From Leucocoprinus leucothites (Eukaryota > Basidiomycota > Agaricomycetes > Agaricales > Agaricaceae), in NCBI GenBank assembly GCA_013368445.1, contig JAACJO010000004.1, forward strand, positions 1,736,001 through 1,800,000: a stretch of 64,000 bases of DNA. Direction: 5' to 3'. Within the stretch, counting starts at the first letter, position 1, and every line of letters begins with the position of its first letter. Positions 11,482 to 26,672 of the stretch are shown one piece after another. A program made the translations under genes and the position numbers. The notes below the pieces were generated by a model that searched no databases, had not been told where the DNA came from, and saw nothing but the letters and a program-made list of their open reading frames with translations.

Positions 11482-13056
11482 TTAAGACTTTGAAAACTTG
11501 ATGAGGGACCAGATGGACACGCGACAGTCCTTCCCACCGCCCAAAAGCCAGCGGCTTCTTTTGGTCTTCTCCTCCGATGACATCTCATCGTCGCTCCCAT
11601 CTTCATTCTGGGGTTGGACTTCGGGCTGATCACCGTCAGTTGACCTTGCGAACTCAACCGCCTGACAGGTAGATTTGTGATACCTGAGGGTGCCGAGCGG
11701 CTTCAACGTCCGCGTTGAATACAGTCGAATGCTGAGATGACCGCCGGCGGAAAATAAGCATTTTCGCAGGAGTGAGATATTGCCTAAGACCCACCTGCCA
11801 TCCCAACCGCCGATAGCGCAGACCCTTCCGTCATCTGTAATAGCAATTGAAGAATTCCCCGGATGTTTGGTCTTATGGGCCACGCCTGCGTTTGACGGTA
11901 ATGAAGCCGCCACCTTGATAACCGTTACCTTAGAACCTGATAGGACATGGAGGCGAACGAGCTAACCCCAAGATCGTAGCGGCAAACTAGATGGTCCGCA
12001 GAGACAGAGATTGCGAAATCATTCTGACGTGAGACCCTCATTGCCATAACTTTAGCACAGATGCTTGAGTCAATGTAAAGATAGAAAGCAGATAAAAAAA
12101 CTCTGACTAGTTTCTGCATGGAGTTTGATAGTCCAGAGGACTTCCCACCCAAGTCCCTCAACCGAGGTACTTTGATCGGTAGATACATACTTGCGAAGGG
12201 TCACCGAGCCATTTTCATAAGCGCAGAGAAGATGCAGCTCGTTATGGTGAACCCCCCCAGATCGTTTCGGTGATGAAAATAGATGTAGGCTCATGATGAT
12301 GCCTGAGTAGAGGGGGTTTCATATCCAAGGCAATGATGTCGAGACAAAAGTCGTACCAGCACTATTTCTGCCTTTTGGATCTGTTGAGAAGATAGACTTC
12401 TGAACCTCCTGGCCGATGGCAGCGTGATTTCTATTTTTGGACGGTAATGTCCAGATATCCACCTATAGTCAATTTGGAGGCTATTCTGAACACGAAACAC
12501 GAACGCGGAAGGAGGTCAGACCCACCACAGATGAATCTATCAAGCCTGGTAGCGCAATCAGAGCCTTCTTTTCTTCTTCGGGATCAGCAACTGGATCCCG
12601 CATCAAGGAGAACCGACAATAGTTGAGAGCATTTACATCCAAAGAATAAGAAAGCCGAGGCGCAGGGAGATCAAGACGTGTAGCGGTGTCTCCAAGTCTT
12701 GCAGATTCTGGGAGTTCAATAATACGACTCCAAACGTGTAGTTTATTGTCTCGTCCATGACTTTCTGATGCGAATCACCCAAAGCCGCCCGACATCAGGA
12801 TGTAGTACCCTCGTGAGTAAATGCAACCAGCGTACGTGATGATCTGGTCTTCCCATTCCTCAATTCCGAGAAGACCGTCAGAGTGGGCCTGCCAACTGGT
12901 AATTGCCCGAAGGCTGCGAGAAGACGTTGCTACGACGAAACCCGATGAATCTCCCGAGTAGATCCTTTCATTATCTGGAGAAAATGCGAGTGTGTTGATC
13001 GGATGCAAGTGCAAGCGAAGCAAATGGGTTGGGGCGACAGGAGTGGACACTGACAT
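11482..13056 (-). CDS. ASA1: ASTRA-associated WD40 protein Asa1 (GNB1L-like)
   Basis: Seven exons: 13056-12836, 12760-12526, 12462-12357, 12302-12108, 12049-11967, 11913-11795 and 11731-11482. They join in phase to 402 residues. The protein is a WD40 propeller. The first repeat contains HLHPINTLAFSPDNERIYSGD. Another ends THGRDNKLHVW, and the last two contain AIGGWDGSIRLYSTRTLKPL and GGGKDCRVSIWSL. The GGWDG-IRLYS-TL-PLGTL signature is characteristic of Asa1 and its animal counterpart GNB1L, which work with the Tel2-Tti1-Tti2 chaperone that assembles PIKK kinases. A Glu/Ser insertion near the C terminus (EDGSDDEMSSEE) lies in a loop. It is divergent from SPC3. Confidence 0.88.
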
Positions 13057-13342
13057 GATTGATTATACTTCGAGTTTCAAAGCCAGGAATGTTAGAGTAT
13101 GGAAGGTTCAAAGACAGAGAGACGATCACACAGCGCAGCCACAGCGCTTATGGAGTTTCCGACGGTCCGGCTATTGCATATTTGTAGCACAGGCTCTAAC
13201 CAAACAACAAGCGCTTAAGCAGTTTGATCATGAGCGTGTCAAACCGACCGACGTGTCATCGTCACATTACCGTGTCCAATAAATCTATACTGGAGTACCT
13301 TCTCACTTCTTCCACGCGACAAATTCCTTTCCTTGCACCGAA
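13057..13342. promoter_or_regulatory. Bidirectional promoter, ASA1 / SPC3
   Basis: These 286 bp lie between the divergent start codons of ASA1 and SPC3. No other feature is visible. Confidence 0.5.
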
Positions 13343-14093
13343 ATGCACAGTATATTTTCTCGAATTAACAATGTTTCTGCTCTGCTTTCGTCCTGTATGA
13401 TGGCACTCTTGGCCGCCATTGCGATTTCCTCCTTCGTGCTCACGGCCGATCCGAAAGGCGACTTGGGGCTCCTCTCGGTCAAAGTGTATGTACTATGAGG
13501 GATGGCATAAACTTTGGCGCTTGACATTGGATCTGCTCAGATACCCTGCAACTGGCGCGAAAAGAGCGCATGCAAAACAAGAACTTGCTTTTGTCAATTT
13601 CAACGTAACTGCAGGTTCGTCGGCTCTTTTCTTTACGTGTCATCCTGGAACTCATCTCCTATAACTCTAGATCTCCGACCTCTTTTCCACTGGAATACAA
13701 AACAGCTGTTTGTTTGGGTGGAGGCAGAATTCAATAACACGAAGAAGGTTTGTGGACCCACGACCCAAGCTGGTTATTTAATAACTTCCTATTGTCCTCT
13801 TAGTCTGAAAACGCGGTCGCTCTTTGGGATCGTATCATTCGCCGTAAGGAAGATGCCAATTTGAAAGTGACAGGCAAGAACAAGTATATGCTTCGAGAAC
13901 TCACTAAATCTTTTAAGTATGGTTCTTCAATTGTCCAAACATGACTTAGCGCTGACGATAACCAAGGAATGCGGGCCCCGCGCATTACTCGTTGAAGTAC
14001 AATGTTATGCCCTATGTTGGGGTGCTCACGTACGGCGAGGCTGCCAGGACGGATGCCCCGGTTGAATTCCCGCCTGTGCAACAACGTGTGTAG
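13343..14093 (+). CDS. SPC3: Signal peptidase complex subunit 3 (SPC22/23)
   Basis: Five exons (13343-13485, 13541-13614, 13671-13747, 13804-13916, 13967-14093) encode 177 residues, the normal size of the family. The protein begins MHSIFSRINNVSALLSSCMM and has a single membrane helix at about residues 13-33, followed by a lumenal beta domain. Conserved stretches are FVNFNVTADLRPLFHWNTKQ, FVWVEAEF and NVMPYVGVLTYG. Spc3 is an essential type II membrane subunit of the ER signal peptidase, which removes signal peptides during translocation. All five exons are in phase and the start context is unambiguous. Confidence 0.96.
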
Positions 14094-16299
14094 TAAGGAG
14101 TATCCATGTCTTTAAATGTAATTTCTCCTCGATACCAATCGCTTCTAATGACACGATACAATTCCCGGACCATACAATGCGCGCAGCTCGATTAGAAACC
14201 TTGCCATATTCTAACCACGCCTCGTTATCTCCTCTGGTTGCGCGCTGCCGAACAGATCTTTCGTAGTCTTTTTGGGATACCAACCAACTACTTGTGGTCG
14301 GTTTCTCCCGAGCGTTGAAATACATCCAAGAGAAGGCACCACAGTGCAGGAACCGCGGTCATTTTCCATATTCGTCACAAGCGCAACTCAAAATATCTGT
14401 CGACCTCAATTTGGGAGAAGCTTCTAGGCTCTGGAGTAGTACTCTTGCCAAGCTTCACGGGAGCGTTTCTGATTTGTCTTTTCGCCACGTCATAAGGTGC
14501 GCCCTCCGTTTCTGTTGAGTAGTAACCCTCACGCGTATGTCCAGGACTGCAGCTCGAAATTTTCGCGTCGAAAACCACCCCTTAAAGGCTAGCGGCTTTG
14601 TGCACCAAGTTCTTAGCTCCTTTTGAATTATGCGTCGAGGTTCTATGCATGTTCGACTATATGATCAACTCTTTTCGGATCATACCTGCTCTACGGCGAC
14701 TAAGATTGGTGGGGGGGGCTTACATCGAATCATTATTACTATCCCACTCTTGATGAACCTTCCAGTCGCGAGCCCACATAGTAGACGGCATATGCCTGGA
14801 CCAAACCCCTTTGCCCCCGTTGATGATGGCTAGGTCGATGTCCCGATGCGGCGCCCTGGTGGGCAGTGTTTCGAGGTTGCTTGCATCCTAGGCCTTCTCT
14901 ATCGCATACATCCCGCTTGCCTCGAGCTATCCGAATCGACCTGGGTTCCTGCAAGATATAAAGTCATCTAACCCGCGGCATCATCTGCAGTGATTGCGGA
15001 ATTTCAACAAACAAAAGGTCGCTGAATGATCAGTATTTATGCCCAAGGCATTTATTTGCTTTATCCACTGAACGGACGAGTGTCATTGTGCGAAATGTAG
15101 AATTATCGCTATATGCAAGCGGAAGAATCCTCCAATACGGCTTGTGCGTAACACTATTAGGCTTGCCTCAGTACCGTTGTTGCTAATTAATCACTCGAAC
15201 TCCACTTCGGTTTTGATCTGACCTGTGGCACCAGTTGTGAGGATACGGGATTTACCTATCTCTGTTGGTTCGGAGGTAGGCTAATGACTCGCGGGTATAA
15301 TACCGAGCAGAGATACCACATCACGCATCAGTACATCATTCATCGCATGATCGATGGCCCGCCCACCATAAGCTTGCTTGTTAATGTGAACAAAGAGACG
15401 CCGTCCTCGTGAGACTCAAAATACGCTCACATCGGCACAATACTCAATTATACGCTCAAAACGCGTTTACGGCTTCTTTTCCCAGTGGGCGAACATGAAG
15501 AAACGCATGTCCACACCACACCAGGACGGAACTTCAGCCAGTAGAGACCCGAGGTCAGCGGGAATACTTGATTATTTCGCTGAGCCAGAATATTCTACGG
15601 AAGCTGAACAAGAAATGCGTTGCTCATCTCGCTATCGGCTGGATCTCGGACTCATCCCTCGTCGAAAGTTTGTCCGTAGCTCTTGGAACGATGTGATGGC
15701 ATCTCGCCATAAAAAATCAACTACGCCCAACTAGTTCGAAGCTTTAAAAAAAGACTGTGATACCTCCTTGTACTTTTTTCCGGGTTGGCATTGCCAAATT
15801 TGGACGGAACTTTTTGGTCGGCAATCTGAATGACTTGACACACGAGAACTCGCCGGATGTCTGTTGCTCTACACCGATCGCAACATTCCTATCCCCCAAC
15901 ATCCACATCACCGTCCAGAAATAGATATCCAGAACCTGCCGTTACTGAACAGGGTACCCCAGATCTGGCGACATTTGCTCTGTCTCTTTATATCTCTGCA
16001 AAGGCGGAGGTAGCCGCCACATATACATTTGGCCCACTGCCTGAGTAGGTGTGTATAGCACTGGTCGAGGCTGGACACCAAGTCTCCCTGTTAACTTATC
16101 CCTAGCGTCAAGAACCAATTACTCCTCCCCTCCCCTGATGAATGAATCCTTTGACGAGCCTTGTACAGCTACTGGATCCGACAAAATTACTGTTTCTTCT
16201 CCACCTCCACTCACGCGACTCAACTGAAAGATATGTTGCCGATGTAAAACATGTATATTCTATGCTAATAATACAATGCATAGCGCTCATTCAACAGCT
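14094..16299. other. 2.2 kb with no supportable gene
   Basis: A minus-strand frame at about 14100-14330 (fragment SWLVSQKDYERSVRQRA) and plus-strand frames at 15495-15734 and 15857-16048 are open but short. They carry no recognisable domain and no convincing splice partners. They could be exons of an unknown gene or chance frames. Nothing else is seen. Confidence 0.4.
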
Positions 16300-17623
16300 C
16301 TAACGGAGAGCAGCTGTCTTGTGCTTCGTCCTCAGAAGTTCTTCAACCTCTGGCCGGATGCTCGCCAAGAAATCTTTCGTTGTTTTCTTTGGCTTCCATC
16401 CAATGGCCTTCGAATGGTTAGCCAAACCCCTCGAGTTCGATCCAAGGTAACTCGAACCCTGTAATCATTTGTTAATACACTGCTTGACAAACGGGCTAGA
16501 ATACAAACTCACATTGAAGTACTTGTCAATCTCCTCCTTTGTAAAGGTCGTTGGCTCCTCACTCGAACTCTTCCCGACCGCGACCAGGGTACGGCCTAGT
16601 TCCTTGCCAACGTCATATAGAGTGTGCTCTCCATTTAATCCGAAGTAAAAGCCATTGCGGCCGTGCCCGACCTTTTCAGGATCGGCCTTGATTGCGTTGT
16701 AGACATCGATGTATAAGTCAGCAACTATGCCAAAGGTCAGCTGAAGAAAGATAGTCGGGCAGAGGTAACTGTGCCTTCATCGATGTGGACATTCGGCCAG
16801 ATATTGAGGCCTTTGCCAACCATTCCAGCCTGCCCTCTATCAAGAGAAGCACTGACGAGAGCGGGAACTTGTATGGAATGTTTATTGCTAAGTCCTGCAT
16901 CCACGAATTTCCCGGACGCAATACCATAAATCGTAGCTGGGGCGATGAGATAAGCTCTGACATAACCCTCTTCGTCAGCCTGAACGATTTCGAGGTCAAC
17001 ATCACGGTGAGGCGCTGCAAGTGGAAGCTGCTCAATTTGGTCAGGATTGGCGTCATCCCAAATGACGTCAGATGCTTTCAATCCAGCAGCATCGTCAGCG
17101 AGGACACCGGTTCCAGTCTACGGGGGGATCAGCGCACATTCTAATGTTTATGAATGCTCTCTATGACAAGGAACATACGGTGTGGATGAAAATCGGCGCT
17201 TTCCCTGTCGCCTGGAATTTCTTCTTAAACCCACGAAGCATGATTCTCGTTGCCTCCAGGGCGTCGGCATCAACCTAGTTGGTTGGTGATCAGTGATCTC
17301 GTCGGTATAACATGCAAAGTTCGCTCACTGTATCGAAGACGATGTCTGCGTCAGCTGTCAAATCCTCCAGAAGTTGTGCGTCCGTGAATGAGCCAACAAC
17401 GACATTTACACCGAACTTCTTAAATCCCTCCCCCTTTTCTGCACTTCGGATGAGTGCAGTGATTTCTAAATTACTTGCATCTGGATGGTTTTGCAGGCGT
17501 TCGAGTACAGAAGCGCCAATATAACCTGTAAACCACATCGTTAGTTTTTTCGACGATTGCTAACTTTGTACAGTCATGCTGACCTGTAGCTCCAGTGATA
17601 AAAACCTTGGTCTTGGAAGACAT
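16300..17623 (-). CDS. NmrA-like / extended SDR NAD(P)-binding protein
   Basis: Six exons: 17623-17584, 17525-17329, 17274-17179, 17117-16775, 16724-16513 and 16458-16300. They encode about 348 residues. A Rossmann glycine motif GATGYIG occupies residues 11-17, right at the N terminus. It is followed by LIRSAEKGEGFKKFG with a basic residue after strand 2, as in NADP-binding members. The core continues through AYLIAPATIYGIASG and NIWPNVHIDEVADLY, and the C terminus has HSKAIGWKPKK. Relatives act as redox sensors or as reductases; neither can be chosen here. The intron 16774-16725 appears to use a GC donor (AAG then GCACAG), since only this joint keeps the frame. Confidence 0.85.
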
Positions 17624-18366
17624 GATACTTAAGCAGTGGAAAGGGGTCTTTGGTGGTGGTTATGGATTAAGCTGAGGAGTTGAGAAGTGTTTTATACTCG
17701 CCTAGTCGCCATAGATTATTCTAGCAATGTGTCTGAGAACGAAATGATTAGCAATATCAGCCTAAATGGATTCCGAAGTACCGTTTCCCATGTGCAACCC
17801 CACACTTATTCATCACTTTTGAAGATGATATATAGGGAAAAACAGAGTGTCGTGCTTTATCATCAAGGAATGACCTTTATTTAGCACAGCGAGTAAACAG
17901 CTCAGAAGCGCGATGCCAAGCATCTTCCCAGGGGTCACTAGCGAACGGTTGAAGAATGAGGCCTTGAGGTGAGGACCTGCTTAGTATACATAATATCGCT
18001 TCATCTGTTGTTCAATGTTGAGCCAGGTAACGATGTGGCTTACCAACCGCTCGTAAATATTGAAATTTAAGAGAAGCTGGAAGCAAGATTTGATTGAGGC
18101 GGAATCAATTGGAAGCCTTAAGACTATTTAGTCAGAGTATGGCTTGATCAGTCGTATCTCTATTTCGCTTAGTAGCCACATTCTATCGACGAAATTAGAC
18201 GACCAGTTTTCCGAATTGCGGTAAACCGGGAAGAGCCGTAGCACGTTGGCCACAAGTAGCTACCCATCGACACTATCCAAAGAGGTGTCTATCGGATGTC
18301 GGAACACTAATACTGTTAAGCGGATAAATTCAGGCAGTAGTGAGCTATGGAACAAAGAGAAATCGA
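17624..18366. other. Intergenic between the NmrA-like and 7-TM genes
   Basis: No gene supported. It holds the NmrA-like promoter and the 3' flank of the minus-strand membrane protein. Confidence 0.5.
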
Positions 18367-19698
18367 TCACGAGAGGTACCGAAATGTATGGGGATCATAC
18401 ACGAAGCTCGGTTCAATGCGGAAATCCGCAGGATAATACGACGGTGAGTATCCGATAGCGTTATAGTTGGTGACCGGTAAAGGCTGTTGCAATTTGCCGA
18501 TGGGGGCCTGTTGCGACTCTAAGTCTCCTCTTCTACTGTACCAGGAAGTGGGAGGGCCGTGTCTAAGGTCGGTGAAGGATGATGATGAAAGCGAACGAGA
18601 TGCTGTTTCTGTGGAGCTGTAGGCTGTTATAGGTCGAGGTGCCCGCACAGTTAACGGCGCATTGGGCCAGTTTACATTAGGCCAGTCTCTCGTTGGCACG
18701 AACTTCGCCCACTTCCTCCAATTCCGCCTATACACTGCCCTCTCTTCGTCAATCCGCTCCCTAGTTTTCGAGACATCTTTATCTTCCCCTAGGCAGGAAA
18801 GAGCAATATCTTTCAAAGGAAGGACAAGCATCAATATTGCCAACGTTTGGCCGAATGTCCACTGTGATTCTCCTGGTTGAACGAATTGTTTGGTCTGGTG
18901 GACCATAGTCTCAGTATCAATCGCAATAACAACGTTGATACCAATTAAGACGGCGAGAGTAACGTAGCCTGGTAGGAAGAAGGCTACGTTCTTGGGAATG
19001 GGAAGTAGTTTTTCAAGCAGCCAGGAGCATAAAGCGGAGGGGCCGTATACGGCGCCGCCGACAATCATTAAATTTATCCCTGGAATGGCACAAACACCAT
19101 AGATGGCGAGGGATATGATGCGGAGCGCCCGACTGTCAATCGAAATTCGATGACTGAGGATGACAAGGAAGAGGGGTGGTCGGGGTGTACACTGAGAATT
19201 TGCGCCGAACGTATCAACCTTCAACCAAAACCAGAATCCAAGTGCAGCGACGAAGGAAAGGTGAAGCGCGCCAAGCGTCAACAGGGGGATGGCCTTCCTC
19301 CTAGGTAGAGATTTGAAAGTCTGAGGAGCGAACGACAACTTGAATCCTGGAATCTGCACCAGTCCCTGATATCGAAAAAGGACGGCATATAGGAGGGTAT
19401 TGGTATTATTCATCCATGCGAGGTTGAGAACGATGAGGGTATGGTATGTGCTCATCCCAAATGTCAGAGCCTGGATCAAGGCAGACAACAGGAGAGCACA
19501 AGCCGTGAGCAAAATCGTCATCGACTGGCTCCCGATGAGCAAGAGTTCCTTCCAGCTCACGTAGCGATCTCCAAGAGCGACGATAGCCAAAATTAAGGCG
19601 ATGAAATTTTGTGCGTAGATGGCGACACGTACACCAATCCCCGCTATGTCAGGATTGGCTTGGATACAGTTTAGGGAGAGTAGCGGGGCTTCTGACAT
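18367..19698 (-). CDS. Multi-pass membrane protein of an agaricomycete orphan family
   Basis: A single uninterrupted frame of 443 residues. About seven or eight hydrophobic helices occupy residues 25-300, for example IYAQNFIALILAIVALGD, TILLTACALLLSALIQALTF, IYGVCAIPGINLMIVGGAV and FFLPGYVTLAVLIGINVVIA. A cytosolic tail of about 140 residues, rich in Ser, Pro, Tyr and Arg, follows. The N-terminal block around NPDIAGIGVRVAIYAQN and the segment VLNLAWMNNTNTLLY resemble uncharacterised fungal membrane proteins I have seen described only as hypothetical. No catalytic motif is visible. Transport or sensing are possible but unproven. The lack of introns is unusual beside its neighbours. Confidence 0.85.
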   Translation of the reverse strand: MSEAPLLSLNCIQANPDIAGIGVRVAIYAQNFIALILAIVALGDRYVSWKELLLIGSQSMTILLTACALLLSALIQALTFGMSTYHTLIVLNLAWMNNTNTLLYAVLFRYQGLVQIPGFKLSFAPQTFKSLPRRKAIPLLTLGALHLSFVAALGFWFWLKVDTFGANSQCTPRPPLFLVILSHRISIDSRALRIISLAIYGVCAIPGINLMIVGGAVYGPSALCSWLLEKLLPIPKNVAFFLPGYVTLAVLIGINVVIAIDTETMVHQTKQFVQPGESQWTFGQTLAILMLVLPLKDIALSCLGEDKDVSKTRERIDEERAVYRRNWRKWAKFVPTRDWPNVNWPNAPLTVRAPRPITAYSSTETASRSLSSSSFTDLRHGPPTSWYSRRGDLESQQAPIGKLQQPLPVTNYNAIGYSPSYYPADFRIEPSFVYDPHTFRYLS

Positions 19699-20837
19699 TG
19701 CAGGGAGAACTCAAGCGAACGAAGGTCTTCGCCAGCTTTTGATAAGGATACTGACAAGTGGACAAGCGCCCAAGTCCTTCCGCCTTCTTAGGTATTCTGC
19801 TTTTGTCATGTGTGTTTTGGTCAGCGAGGGAAGTCGCAGAAGCGTACGGCGCTTCAAGAAGAGTACAGAGACGAGAAAAGTAGCCTTCCCTGTGACGATA
19901 ATAAACGCCATGTTCGCATGACCGCCACAAACGACCATTGATGAGGCCCCTATTCCAAAATTTGGTCACGAAACCGTGGAGAATGATGGAGAGGGCGGTA
20001 ATTGACGTTGATGGCAAGTGATTGCAGGGGCACGAGTGACTCAAAGAGCGTTATTAGACCTACTGGAGTTAAAGAAGAACGACAGAAGAAATGGAAGATT
20101 GAGAGCTGGTCGGCCTAGACAGAACAGTACTTTTAAATGACAGCTGTATAAATAAAAAAAGTAGGCCGCTGAACGTTATATGAAAGTAAACATGATAATC
20201 GTATCCTGATTGAACAAGTGTAGACCAAGCCACTGGAATAGAAGAACGGACCCGAACGTTGGTTGGGTGGAAGTCGATCATTGAAAGCGCTTGTGGCTGA
20301 TGAATCCCACTCCACGTTCTTTTCCTGCCTATCTCCAGAGAGTCAAGAGCCTTAATTCTTCACATCTGTCGCCCCAGGGGTTTGTATTTAGGCGCCTTTT
20401 TATTTATTGAATTCAGCCAAGCTCTCGGAAATATTGTGTGAACTGGAAAGCGGTACCAAAAACCAGACCTGCGGTGTTTTAGGTGTGAATGGTGGCAGCC
20501 ACTTCTGAGTAGCTATCAGGTGGTAGGGGCCATGCAAAGAGTTGAGTGCAGACGCCTGACGAAGAATTAGTCATCGTTCTAACCAGGAGTAGTGTGAATG
20601 TCTGTTGTCCTTGGATCCAATGAAATCGGGTAGGAAGAGCGGCAGTTGGCGACTACAAGCAGTATTGGGCGAGAAGAACGAAGAAAAGAAATCACTTGCC
20701 AGGCCATTTACGGCGTGGGAGAAGAGGGGAGGGTTTCTATTTTAAGATTTACAGCAGTCACGTGTGTCATAAGGATGGCTTGATCAGCATGACGTTTGCG
20801 AACATGTTCTGTGATTATGTAGCTCATTAGGCGACTT
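19699..20837. other. Divergent promoter region, 7-TM gene / SelO
   Basis: No protein gene supported. A minus-strand frame ending at 19711 (about 66 codons from an internal ATG) stops 10 bp before the membrane-protein start codon and could be an upstream ORF in its leader. Nothing else is seen. Confidence 0.4.
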
Positions 20838-23303
<2,466 letters not shown>

Positions 23304-23602
23304 ATCACGGATGGTGGTTATATGATAGATGTGTTCATAGACTTTGGATTTATGTAATGTAAGGAGCCCGTTCTCCATTCTTGGCTATGACCTGATGGGC
23401 AACACTCAATACACAGACCTCAGGGTCGAGGAAGGACTTCGATGACTGACTACCACACTCACTTCCAGCCAGCCGCCAAGGTTGATCTCCCCTGATGGCA
23501 GTGTCCACAGCCTCTCGTATGGCTTAAGTGCGGGGAGGCCGCTGATTTATAAACATTGCTAGGCATGAAGAGCCCTTCTCACCAGACTGCCCCCAACTCC
23601 GG

Positions 23603-25457
23603 ATGACGCTTACCTCGATACCAGAGACCGACACCCACCAAGGTGAATCCAGCTCGTCTGGACAAATTCTCCCATGCGAAATATGGCAAACAATCATCCG
23701 TGACCTACCGGAATCGACGCTATGGCAGCTTCGTGAATTGAACAGAATGCTGTATGATGTCGTCTTGGACGAGATGTTGAGATGTACAAGTATTCTACTC
23801 TTCGGCGACTTGCAAACAGAGCAAACCATCCGTCTCTTAGAGTGAGTGGTAATTGGGGCCCTTCAGTGACATCGTCTGGCATTCTACTAACCATGCGATT
23901 ACTTACTAGAGCACCAGGATTTGCGAAACGCGTCCGTTACCTCACCATCCACAATCAAGCGTTAATTGCATTTCAGAACAGAAAATTACGTCTTCCAATG
24001 AGGTTTTCGAAAGCCCATGCGTCCTGGATCAAGCCTGGCAGACATAGGAGTGGCCGTTGGGGCAGTGACGAGTCCATTCACCGTGAAATATACGCTCCCC
24101 AGAATCTACTACAATCCTTGGGCAAGATGGATGGGCTTTGTAGTGTTGAGCTTGTGGGCCCTTGTGCTTGGTGGGACAATCATCACAAGCAGTGGATGGC
24201 ATACTGTGCTGGACTAGATTGCATTCGTGACGCGCTCCGATTATCCAGCAACACGCTCACTCGACTCTCCTTAGCCATTCCTTTGTCGTTGTTGGATGGC
24301 TTTTTAGGCAGAAGCGGCCCTGAGCTCTCCAGCCCTTCTGAATCCTCAAAACCTATGTTTCTCCCTCATCTAGAGGAGTTCGCTTTAGAGTTAAGGAGAA
24401 CGCTCGAATCAACTTCGCTCCAAGACGATGCCATTCAGCGGCTCCTTGGAGTGACGATACCGACTTTCATCTCTCGCCATTTGAGTTTGCGTGCACTCTC
24501 ATTTAATGTTCCGCCGAGTCTCATGCCATGCCTGCTGTTGTCGCCCCTTTTCCATGCTCTCTCCTCGGAAAACACGACAGTTCTCCCGTACCTTCGCTCA
24601 TTCTCAATCACCAGCCCCATAGTCTCCGTCGGCATGGACGACTATGAGAATACTGTCATAGGGGAGTTAGATGCTCTTGCCCACTTCCTGCAAAGATATG
24701 CCAGGCAGTTGACCGCCATACAACTCGATCTTCAAGTACACCGAAACACGGTCCCCACGATTAACTCAAGCTCACTCTATTACAATTTCGCCCTTCCGTC
24801 TGCGGAGAAATGGTTCTCGCACACGCTGTATAACATTTCATTCAGCTGCCTGAGATCGCTAGATCTCAGTCTGATGTTTTACAGTACCTATCCAAGCTAT
24901 CCACGGGGCGCTACAATATCCACCATCAGTGATTATCTGCGACCGATTGTAGAGAGAGGGATGAAGACATTGAAATTAAGGGATTACGTTTTTGAATCCC
25001 AGGATGAAATCGGGATCCTCTTGAATGCATTCTCGTTCCAAGAGCGCGACGGAGGGCTGGTGGAGTTGGATCTCTCAGTGCGCTATCTTTCGCCGCCGAC
25101 ACTTCATCTCTTAGCAGAGAGGTTCCCTAGACTCGAAGTACTGGCCCTCACATTTGAGGCCTGGATGCCAAACGAGCTTTACTTTACTAAGGAGAGCGCT
25201 ACTGTTGCCTTGGCAAGTCAACCTTTTGTCCTAGTAAACACCCGAGATCTAATTTTCCCCGGAAGGCTCGTGCTTATGATCCCGAGTTCAGCTGGCCGAA
25301 ATTACAATTGTTGCGCTTCAATTGCTATGGCCAACGCTATGCTTTCTCTTTGCACGTAGAAGAGCTGGTGAAAAGATTTCCAGGTCGAGTTTTATTTCAG
25401 ACCGGTGATTTAGAGCCGTCGGATGCAGAAACCTGGTTGAAATGGAATTTTTGGTAG
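23603..25457 (+). CDS. F-box protein with leucine-rich-repeat-like C-terminal region
   Basis: Exons 23603-23841, 23910-25212 and 25266-25457 give 577 residues. Residues about 21-60 form an F-box: ILPCEIWQTIIRDLP, then LWQLRELNRMLYDVV. F-box proteins bind Skp1 and select substrates for SCF ubiquitin ligases. The rest contains irregular leucine-rich segments such as LRSLDLSLMFY and LVELDLSVRYLSPPTLHLL and ends DAETWLKWNFW. Exon 2 runs into the downstream frame only if the second intron starts at GCAAGT (25213) and ends at 25265. This GC-AG intron is 53 bp long and contains a CTAAT branch-like site. A plain GT alternative would be only 32-38 bp. Such F-box genes are numerous and fast-evolving in Agaricomycetes. 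Confidence 0.82.
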
Positions 25458-26672
25458 TCCATTGTGTTTTTGCATCTGGATTGCCGAACGCTTCAGCCCT
25501 CTACCCCCACCTCTGCTCGTTTACTACCAGTGACGATCTTGAACAATCTTTGACTTCCTTCAGCACAATCCTTTTTTTTTTTTTTTGGCAATATACAGCC
25601 ATGCGACGTCGTCCGAGTTATATAGCCTTTGAGTATACCTTTCCTTCGACCCGTCTGGTTAGCGTGGTTCAACCCAAGTACAGGCTGTTCACAGTGTCTC
25701 GTTTAATCATAACTCAGTCACTTAAGTGCGGAACTCAAAGTAGAAACTTCATTCAAGAGTGATTGAAGGCCATTTCGAGTTCATTGTTTGGCATAGCTTC
25801 AAGTTGGGTGATGGCGGTCCTACTGGGTTCATGTTTTTTAATGACGGCGCGTTGCGCATAAAGATCGCTTTCATTGACCGATCAGATTGAAAGTCTAACC
25901 ATAGATTTCAACTAGAGCTTTGTGATAAGGCCTCTTGTGATTTCAGGGTTCTTGTTAATATGTCGATGGACCCTGCAGGGTGGATCCCCTCTGCTACCGA
26001 TAATAGCTCTAATAATATTTCCGCAAGACCGGCTCCGAATAATTCGAATGACACGCTAGCATATCAAGCCTCAGTCATCCACTACACCAGAATCTCGAAC
26101 GATAAGTTGTCAGAAGTATCAGGGGGCAAAGTCTCGCTCTACTCCTCGAACGACTTCCCATTACTTAAAATTAAAACCGTACGTGACTCAACACACGAAT
26201 CAAATAACGATCAGGAGCGAGCATCTCGCTATCTATCTATATATAAGGTTCAAGATACAACCGAGAACCCACAACAATTTAAATCATACAAACAACAAAA
26301 ACCACAGCGAAGGTGAGCATCAATGCTATAAACAAGGATATCGTGGCCAGACGAGATACAGGGTGATGGCCAGCACGGAATAATCTGAAAGAGTGCGATG
26401 AGCGAAGAATCTGGACCAAGCCATTTGGTGATTCCACTCGCTCAGAGTGAAGGCTGGAGGGCATGAGTGGTCGGTAGAATGTAAATCGTACTAGGGTATA
26501 AACTGGGCGAAGGCGAGAACGAGGCATGCCTACGCAAATCAGATCAGAGACAAATGGGGTACCGTTGTACTTCAAAAACAATTGCAAGGAGTGTTCGGGT
26601 TGCAATGATAAAGGCAAAGGCAAAAACTAGGCGGGCAAAGGAATTGTTAAAAAGAAAGGCCAGCGGAAAGGC
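25458..26672. other. Intergenic with a T15 tract at 25572-25586
   Basis: A plus-strand frame at 25960-26316 (Asn/Ser-rich, no domain) is open but unsupported. A run of 15 T lies about 115 bp after the F-box stop codon. No other feature is seen. Confidence 0.4.

Noticed and set aside
15495..16048. Two short plus-strand frames as a small gene
   Set aside because: No in-phase splice joint between them and no recognisable protein family.
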